Positions 58,691 to 64,000 of a DNA stretch of 64,000 bases are shown in pieces. The DNA lies in contig CAVWXY010000023.1 of NCBI GenBank assembly GCA_963758945.1, forward strand, positions 62,001-126,000. Direction: 5' to 3'. Source of the DNA: VAZQ01 sp963758945. Its GTDB lineage: Bacteria > Pseudomonadota > Alphaproteobacteria > Rhizobiales > Xanthobacteraceae. Within the stretch, counting starts at the first letter, position 1; the number at the start of each line of letters is the position of its first letter. Below the pieces are notes generated by a model that saw only the letters and a program-made list of their open reading frames with translations, searched no databases and was not told the origin of the DNA. The translations under genes were made by a program, and so were the position numbers.

Positions 58691-59436
58691 GCGCGGCCCC
58701 GGTCCATGGCCGCGCGCATGGCCTTGACGGCCTCGGCGAGGCCGGAAAAGACCGCCTCCCCGATCAGGAAGTGGCCGATATTGAGCTCGACGATCTCCGG
58801 CAGCCCGGCGATCGCCTCCGCAGTCTTGAAATTGAGGCCGTGGCCGGCATGAACTTCGAGGCCCAGGCGGCGCGCGAGCTGCGCACCATGGCGGATGCGC
58901 TGCCATTCGGCTTCCGCCGCCGACGGACGGTCGTCGGCCACGGCGTCGCACCAGGCGCCGGTATGGATCTCGATCACGGGAGCGCCGATCGCCACCGCCG
59001 CCTGGATCTGACGCGGCTCGGCGGCAATGAACAGGGAAACGCGAATGCCGGCGTCCTTCAGCCGGGCGACAACGGACGCGAGCGCGTCATGCTGACCGGT
59101 AACGTCGAGACCGCCCTCCGTCGTGCGCTCTTCGCGTCGCTCGGGTACGAGGCAGACCGCATGCGGCCCGGTCCTCACTGCGATGGCGACCATTTCCTCT
59201 GTCGCCGCCATTTCAAAATTGAGCGGCTTGGCGATCTCCGCCTTGAGGCGCGCGATGTCGTCGTCGCGGATGTGCCGGCGGTCCTCGCGCAGATGAGCAG
59301 TGATGCCGTCGGCGCCCGCCGCGATCGCGATCTCCGCCGCGCGCACGGGATCCGGGTGCCGTCCGCCGCGCGCGTTTCGGATGGTCGCGACATGGTCGAC
59401 ATTGACGCCAAGACGGAGGTAAGGGAGCGCCGGCAT
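58687..59436 (-). CDS. pdxJ: Pyridoxine 5'-phosphate synthase
   Basis: This 249-residue TIM-barrel enzyme condenses 1-deoxyxylulose 5-phosphate with 3-amino-2-oxopropyl phosphate in vitamin B6 synthesis. Typical segments: LRLGVNVDHVATIRNARGG at the start, GITAHLREDRRHI near residue 44 and HAGHGLNFKTAEAIA near residue 196. It lies 70 bp after the rsh gene and overlaps acpS, matching the conserved rsh-pdxJ-acpS order. Confidence 0.95.
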   Translation of the reverse strand: MPALPYLRLGVNVDHVATIRNARGGRHPDPVRAAEIAIAAGADGITAHLREDRRHIRDDDIARLKAEIAKPLNFEMAATEEMVAIAVRTGPHAVCLVPERREERTTEGGLDVTGQHDALASVVARLKDAGIRVSLFIAAEPRQIQAAVAIGAPVIEIHTGAWCDAVADDRPSAAEAEWQRIRHGAQLARRLGLEVHAGHGLNFKTAEAIAGLPEIVELNIGHFLIGEAVFSGLAEAVKAMRAAMDRGRA

Positions 59437-59506
59437 GACTTGAGCTCGGATCGACGGAGGAATAGGCGGTCGGATTACCGCGCGTTTCGGGTGAGGTCGT
59501 CAAACT

Positions 59507-61708
59507 TCACGCATTTACCCGCTCGGCATTCGCCACCACGTCCTTCGCCCGCAATTGCGCGATGATCGAGTTGAGGTGCTTGATGTCGAAAACCTCGAGA
59601 TCGATGGTCACCGAAGTGAAATCCGGCGACGAACGCTCCATGCTGATATTGTCGATGTTGCCGTCATGCTCGGCGATGACCTGGGCGACCTGGGCAAGCG
59701 AACCCGGCTCGTTCACGGTCTGCAGCGCGATGCGCGCCGGAAAGCGCTGCGGCGTGCGCTCCTCTACGTCCCAGCGCAGGTCGAGCCAGCGTTCGGGGAC
59801 ATCCTCGAAATCCTTCAGCGCCGGCGACTGGATCGGATAGATGGTGATGCCCTCGCCGGGCGTGAGGATGCCGACGATGCGGTCGCCCGGCACCGCGCCG
59901 CCATTGGGCGCGAAGCGCACCGGCAAATCGGTGTTGATGCCGCGGATCGGGATCGCCGCACCGGCCTCGCCGGGCACCCGCGCTTTCACCGATTTGGCCT
60001 TCTTGAGGCCGAACCAGCCGCTCTCCGGCTTCGGCTGCTGTGCGATGGTAGCGGCACGCTCTTCCTTGTAGTCGGGAAACATCGCGCGCACGACGTCGGC
60101 GGCGCGCATTTCCCCGCGACCGACCGAGGACATCACCTCGTCGATCGAGGCGCGCGCCAGTCGCGGCAGCGCGCCTTGGAGCTTTTCATCGGAATAGGCG
60201 AATTTCGCGCGCTGGCAGAGCCGCTCCACGATGCGGCGGCCGAGACCCGCATACTGGCTGCGCACCGCGGCGCGGGTGGCGCGGCGAACGGCGGCGCGGG
60301 CCTTGCCGGTGGTGACGAGCGATTCCCATGCCGCCGGCGGCGTGGTCTGCGCCCTGGAGGTGATGATCTCGACCTCGTCGCCGTTGGTGAGTTCGGAAAC
60401 CAGGGGCGCGATCTTGCCGTTGATCTTGCAGCCGACCGCCATGTTGCCGACGTCGGTGTGCACCGCGTAGGCGAAATCGATCACGTTCGCGTGCCGCGGC
60501 AACGCGATCAGCTTGCCTTTCGGCGTGAAGCAGAACACCTGGTCATGGAACAGTTCGAGCTTGGTGTGCTCGAGGAACTCTTCCGGATTGGAGCCCTCGG
60601 ACAGCAGCTCGATGGTCCGGCGCAGCCACGCATAGCCGCTGGACTCGCGCGACAGCATCTCCGTCGGCGAGCCCACATTGTCCTTGTAGAGCGCGTGCGC
60701 GGCGATTCCATATTCGGCGATCTCGTGCATCTCGCGCGTGCGAATCTGCAATTCGACGCGCTGCTGGCTCGGCCCGATCACGGTGGTATGAATGGAGCAA
60801 TAGTCGTTCTGCTTGGGCGTCGAGATGTAGTCCTTGAAGCGACCCGGCACCACCGGCCAGGTCGTGTGCACGATCCCGAGCGCCTGGTAACACTCAGGAA
60901 GCGTCTTCACGATCACGCGGAAGCCGAAGATGTCGGAGAGCTGCTCGAAACCGACGGACTTGCGCTCCATCTTGCGCCAGATCGAATAGGCGCGCTTGCG
61001 CCGTCCCGACACCTCGGCCTCGATGCCGCGGTCGAATAGCTTGCGGGTGAGCTGCTGCTCGATCTCGGTCACCAAGCCGACGTTCTTGCCTTCGAGCGCG
61101 TCGAGGCGCTCGCTGACGACCGTGTAGGCCTCGGGATTGAGCTCTTGGAATGCCAGGTCTTCGAGCTCCTCGCGCATCTCGTGCATGCCCATGCGTCCCG
61201 CGAGCGGGGCATAGATGTCGAGGGTCTCCTCCGCGCTGCGGCGGCGCGCCTCCGGCGGCATGTGGGACAGCGTGCGCATGTTGTGCAGCCGGTCCGCCAG
61301 CTTGACCAGCAGCACCCGCACGTCGTCGGCGATCGCCAACAGGAGCTTGCGCAGGTTCTCCGCCTGCTTGGCCTCCTTGGTGACGAGGTCGAGCTTGTTG
61401 AGCTTGGTGAGACCCTCGACCAGCGCGCCGATGTCGGCGCCGAACATCTGGTCGATCTCCGCGCGCGTGGCGGCGGTGTCCTCGATCGTGTCGTGCAGCA
61501 GGGCGGCGGCGATGGTGGCGTCGTCGAGCTTCAGGTCGGTGAGGATCGCCGCCACTTCCAGCGGATGGGAGAAATAAGGATCGCCCGACGCGCGCTTCTG
61601 CTCGCCATGCGCTTTCATGGCGTAGACATAGGCGCGGTTGAGCAACGCCTCGCTGGCGTCCGGATTGTAGCGCTTCACGCGCTCGATCAGATCGTATTGC
61701 CGCATCAT
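59507..61708 (-). CDS. rsh: Bifunctional (p)ppGpp synthetase/hydrolase (RelA/SpoT homologue)
   Basis: This 733-residue enzyme makes and removes the alarmone (p)ppGpp. The HD hydrolase domain with HDTIEDT lies near residue 70, the synthetase domain with RAYSIWRKM near residue 240, the TGS domain (HDQVFCFTPKGKLIALPRHANVIDFAYAVH in outline) near residue 400, and an ACT domain at the C-terminus. An intact HD motif indicates hydrolase activity as well. The Met pair at 61708/61705 is used as start because relatives begin MMRQYDLIERV; the frame is open 55 residues further upstream. It is the single Rsh expected in alphaproteobacteria. Confidence 0.94.
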   Translation of the reverse strand: MMRQYDLIERVKRYNPDASEALLNRAYVYAMKAHGEQKRASGDPYFSHPLEVAAILTDLKLDDATIAAALLHDTIEDTAATRAEIDQMFGADIGALVEGLTKLNKLDLVTKEAKQAENLRKLLLAIADDVRVLLVKLADRLHNMRTLSHMPPEARRRSAEETLDIYAPLAGRMGMHEMREELEDLAFQELNPEAYTVVSERLDALEGKNVGLVTEIEQQLTRKLFDRGIEAEVSGRRKRAYSIWRKMERKSVGFEQLSDIFGFRVIVKTLPECYQALGIVHTTWPVVPGRFKDYISTPKQNDYCSIHTTVIGPSQQRVELQIRTREMHEIAEYGIAAHALYKDNVGSPTEMLSRESSGYAWLRRTIELLSEGSNPEEFLEHTKLELFHDQVFCFTPKGKLIALPRHANVIDFAYAVHTDVGNMAVGCKINGKIAPLVSELTNGDEVEIITSRAQTTPPAAWESLVTTGKARAAVRRATRAAVRSQYAGLGRRIVERLCQRAKFAYSDEKLQGALPRLARASIDEVMSSVGRGEMRAADVVRAMFPDYKEERAATIAQQPKPESGWFGLKKAKSVKARVPGEAGAAIPIRGINTDLPVRFAPNGGAVPGDRIVGILTPGEGITIYPIQSPALKDFEDVPERWLDLRWDVEERTPQRFPARIALQTVNEPGSLAQVAQVIAEHDGNIDNISMERSSPDFTSVTIDLEVFDIKHLNSIIAQLRAKDVVANAERVNA

Positions 61709-61937
61709 CGGCGGCTTTGGCTGGCTCTGCTGTTTTACAGCTTTTTCAAATACTTGCGAGACAATATTGAGACCTCGCCCGAGCGGAGCCCGCGCTCGCG
61801 ACTGGTTCTGCATGCGGGGCAGATCGGTAGAGGAACGCACCATGGTCATCCCGCGGGCCGCGCCGGCCGTCATGTGCGAAGGATATCACGACGCGTCGCA
61901 ACCGCTACAAGGCGAGAGCCGGCGTTCCAAACGACAA

Positions 61938-61959
61938 CGGCCCGGGAGGGCCCGGGCCG
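61938..61959 (-). terminator. Rho-independent terminator after rpoZ
   Basis: A perfect 9-bp stem, cggcccggg (61938-61946) with its complement at 61951-61959 and a four-base loop, lies 30 bp after the rpoZ stop. On the transcribed (minus) strand it is followed by TTGTCGTTT, a moderate U-tract. Confidence 0.75.
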
Positions 61960-61988
61960 CGGTTCTGCAGGTGCCGAGGGCGGCAAAC

Positions 61989-62381
61989 CTACTCTTCTTC
62001 CTCCGGCTGCTCCTCCGGCGGGGTGAGACCTTCCAGCCCCTTCAGAAGCTCCTCCTCCGTCATCCGATCGACCGTAACCTCAGTGTCGTCGGCATCGACT
62101 GCGCCACCAGCCGCGCTTATGAGCGGCGCCGCTTCAGGCTCCGGCTCGTCGACCTCGACGTATTTCTGCAGCGTATGGACAAGCTCCTCCCTCAGGTCGG
62201 CGGGCGAGACCGTGGTCTCCGCGATCTCGCGCAGCGCCACCACCGGGTTCTTGTCGTTGTCCCGCTCGATCGTGATCGGAGAACCGGACGAGATCACCCG
62301 TGCCCGATGGCTCGCCAGCAGCACGAGGTCGAACCGGTTCTCGACCTTGTCAATGCAGTCTTCAACGGTGACGCGGGCCAT
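61989..62381 (-). CDS. rpoZ: RNA polymerase omega subunit
   Basis: This 130-residue subunit (MARVTVEDCIDKVENRFDLVLLASHRARVISSG in outline at the start) wraps the beta-prime C-terminus and helps assembly; in proteobacteria it is part of the ppGpp site. The last 50 residues are an acidic tail (many Glu), usual in rhizobia. It lies upstream of rsh in the same direction but is separated from it by a terminator hairpin. Confidence 0.95.
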   Translation of the reverse strand: MARVTVEDCIDKVENRFDLVLLASHRARVISSGSPITIERDNDKNPVVALREIAETTVSPADLREELVHTLQKYVEVDEPEPEAAPLISAAGGAVDADDTEVTVDRMTEEELLKGLEGLTPPEEQPEEEE

Positions 62382-62696
62382 GGGAACTGCTCCTGCAATG
62401 GAACTTGCAAAAAGTCGATGCTACGTAGCGATTTCGCCCCCAAACTGCAAGGGCGAAACTCGCGCCTCACATTTTCCTTGGCGTCCCGATAGGCCTCTGT
62501 TAGGCAGGATCGGGGAACCACTATGCGAGCCTTACTCTTATACTTTCGCATCGGTTGTGACGGCGAGCGTGCACCCGCAATTGAGCGGCACACGATCACT
62601 CAGTCCCGATAAGAAGGAGTCCGGAACCAGGGTCCGGCGGCCGCGTGCCGTCGGGGAGCCGGCATCGAAGTTTCGATGACCTAAACGAGAGCAATC
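62382..62696. other. Divergent intergenic region, 315 bp, with a hairpin in the rpoZ leader
   Basis: It separates leftward rpoZ from the rightward NYN gene and must hold both promoters. An 8-bp stem, tttcgccc (62432-62439) and gggcgaaa (62451-62458), with an 11-base loop lies 50-77 bp ahead of the rpoZ start. No gene is supported. Confidence 0.5.
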
Positions 62697-63350
62697 ATGG
62701 AACCCAGACTGGAAAAAATCGCACTGTTCATTGACGGCGCCAATCTCTATGCCACCGCCAAATCGCTTGGTTTCGACATCGATTACAAGCGGCTGCTGCG
62801 GGAATTTCAATCGCGCGGATATCTCTTGCGGGCGTTCTATTACACCGCCGTGATCGAGGATCAGGAATATTCGTCGATCAGGCCATTGATCGACTGGCTC
62901 GACTACAACGGCTACAGCGTGGTCACCAAGGCAACCAAGGAATTCGTCGATCAGACCGGGCGCCGCAAGGTCAAGGGCAACATGGATATCGAACTGGCGG
63001 TCGATGCAATGGAAATCGCGGGCTCGATCGATCACATGATACTGTTTTCAGGTGACGGCGACTTCCGTTCGCTGGTCGAGGCCGTGCAGCGGCGCGGTGT
63101 ACGGGTAACCGTCGTGTCGACGATCTCGACGCAGCCGCCGATGGTCGCCGACGAGTTGCGCCGCCAAGCCGACATCTTTCTCGACATCGTCGAGCTGCAG
63201 CCGAAGATCGGCCGTGACCCCGCGGAACGAGCGGCACGTGAGGCGCGCGAGCCGCGCGAGCGGCACACGCCGCAATTTCTGCAGCGCTCGGCCGTGCCGC
63301 AGCGCGCAGGGGCAGGCGCTCCCGTCGACGACGACGATTTCGAGGACTAG
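62697..63350 (+). CDS. NYN-domain (LabA/DUF88-like) protein
   Basis: This 217-residue protein has a PIN-like NYN nuclease fold: IALFIDGANLYATAKSLGFDID near the start (with the first acidic residue), then KGNMDIELAVDAMEIAG (near residue 93) and ILFSGDGDFRSLVEAVQRRGVRV (near residue 115), which hold the other acidic metal ligands. Such proteins are likely RNases in RNA processing. A charged Arg/Glu-rich tail follows. This gene next to rpoZ is a conserved rhizobial arrangement. Confidence 0.88.
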   Translation: MEPRLEKIALFIDGANLYATAKSLGFDIDYKRLLREFQSRGYLLRAFYYTAVIEDQEYSSIRPLIDWLDYNGYSVVTKATKEFVDQTGRRKVKGNMDIELAVDAMEIAGSIDHMILFSGDGDFRSLVEAVQRRGVRVTVVSTISTQPPMVADELRRQADIFLDIVELQPKIGRDPAERAAREAREPRERHTPQFLQRSAVPQRAGAGAPVDDDDFED

Positions 63351-63385
63351 GGCCTTCTCTTGGTCGCATTTGCTGCAGAAAGTCG

Positions 63386-64000
63386 GTGTCCACTTTTTCG
63401 GACAAGCACGACGCGTCCGGCAAGCCCGGCCGCGATTGCCCGCTCTGTCCGCGCCTCAGAGCATTCCGGGAGGATTGGCGCCAACGCGAGCCCAACTGGT
63501 TCAATGCGCCGGTCGCCTCGTTCGGTCAGCGCAACGCGCGCCTCCTGATCGTCGGCCTCGCCCCCGGGCTCAGAGGCGCCAACCGCACCGGGCGACCCTT
63601 TACCGGCGACTACGCCGGCGATCTTCTCTATGACACCCTGAAGCATTTCGGCTTCGCCCGCGGCAGCTACGGAGCGCGCGTCGACGATGGGCTCACTCTG
63701 GTCGACGCGCGCATCACCAACGCCGTGCGCTGCGTGCCGCCGGAGAACAAGCCCACCCCGGCGGAGATCAGGACGTGCCGTTCCTTTCTGGAGGCGACCA
63801 TCGCGGAGATGCAGAATCTGCGCGCCATCGTCACGCTCGGGCGGATTTCACACGAAAGCACCGTGGCAGCGCTCCACCACCGCCGCCTGGCCGCGCCGTT
63901 CGGCCACGGTGCGTCGCACGACATCGGAAGGTTGCGGATCTTCGTCAGCTATCACTGCTCACGCTACAACACGAGCACGGGCGTGCTGACACCGAAAATG
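63386..64000 (+). CDS. Family 5 uracil-DNA glycosylase, cut off by the window edge
   Basis: From a GTG at 63386 the frame stays open to the last base of the window (205 codons), so the 3' end is missing. The translation has an N-terminal Cys pair (DCPLCPRL), the active-site block GLAPGLRGANRTGRPFTGD, and later Cys residues (RCVPPENKPTPAEIRTC), the four Cys expected to hold a [4Fe-4S] cluster, then a conserved LGRISHES region. These are features of family 5 (UdgB) glycosylases, which remove uracil and deaminated bases from DNA. It starts 35 bp after the NYN gene. The GTG is the likely start but has no strong ribosome site. Confidence 0.85.
   Translation, partial: MSTFSDKHDASGKPGRDCPLCPRLRAFREDWRQREPNWFNAPVASFGQRNARLLIVGLAPGLRGANRTGRPFTGDYAGDLLYDTLKHFGFARGSYGARVDDGLTLVDARITNAVRCVPPENKPTPAEIRTCRSFLEATIAEMQNLRAIVTLGRISHESTVAALHHRRLAAPFGHGASHDIGRLRIFVSYHCSRYNTSTGVLTPKM

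Noticed and set aside
1..64000. CRISPR arrays, tRNA or rRNA genes
   Set aside because: No regularly spaced direct repeats of CRISPR type and no cloverleaf or rRNA-like stretches were found by reading; the only regular repeat is the coding 204-bp repeat in the autotransporter.

Overview
The window is about 64 kb of high-GC DNA from an alphaproteobacterium, most likely of the order Hyphomicrobiales (Rhizobiales), in the Bradyrhizobium / Rhodopseudomonas / Xanthobacteraceae neighbourhood. The basis is the housekeeping order recO-era-rnc-lepB-acpS-pdxJ-rsh-rpoZ, a bacterial-type leucyl-transferase (Bpt), a PATR-type autotransporter, and DUF2252 / YidB / DUF3597 genes. Genus cannot be fixed from the sequence alone.

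Bases 864-21732 form a specialised sulfonate island. Leftward genes encode a four-component methanesulfonate monooxygenase (msmA-B-C-D; MsmA carries the unusual 26-residue Rieske spacer), then a SoxC-type sulfite dehydrogenase and its cytochrome c. Further right, also leftward, lie aprM-aprB-aprA-sat and a CpdA-like phosphodiesterase: the indirect sulfite oxidation route that yields ATP through APS. Flanking rightward genes encode a LysR-controlled TauE-type exporter, a GcvT-like protein and a divergent PanB-like protein; both of the last two belong to families that use folate-bound C1 units. A rightward five-gene ABC importer follows: one binding protein, two permeases and two ATPases. The expected products of methanesulfonate are formaldehyde and sulfite, and the island appears to hold a handling route for each. 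A segment of about 105 bp is duplicated upstream of msmA and of the importer and is a candidate shared control region. aprA carries a single-base frameshift. An IS256-type transposase remnant and palindromic repeats mark the island.

Bases 21930-31658 hold a fused Gld-type ABC exporter and a set of small membrane or glycine-rich proteins (DUF1328, YihY, DUF2252, YidB, YeaQ/GlsB, DUF3597). Bases 31875-35678 hold an autotransporter that lacks a signal peptide and contains three 68-residue repeats.

Bases 36315-51838 are mixed metabolism and transport: an IHF/HU-like protein, a cyclic-nucleotide-domain / thioredoxin-reductase fusion without CxxC, a large patatin-like protein, threonine dehydratase, an RDD protein, Bpt, a DHDPS-family lyase, the Mn transporter MntH facing a CPA2 antiporter, a P450, a MarR regulator and two VOC proteins. 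Bases 51890-64000 are core genome: parC, a secreted His/Trp-rich miniprotein, the recO-to-rpoZ block (recO frameshifted by one base), a NYN-domain protein and a family 5 uracil-DNA glycosylase cut by the window edge. I found no tRNA, rRNA or CRISPR array.
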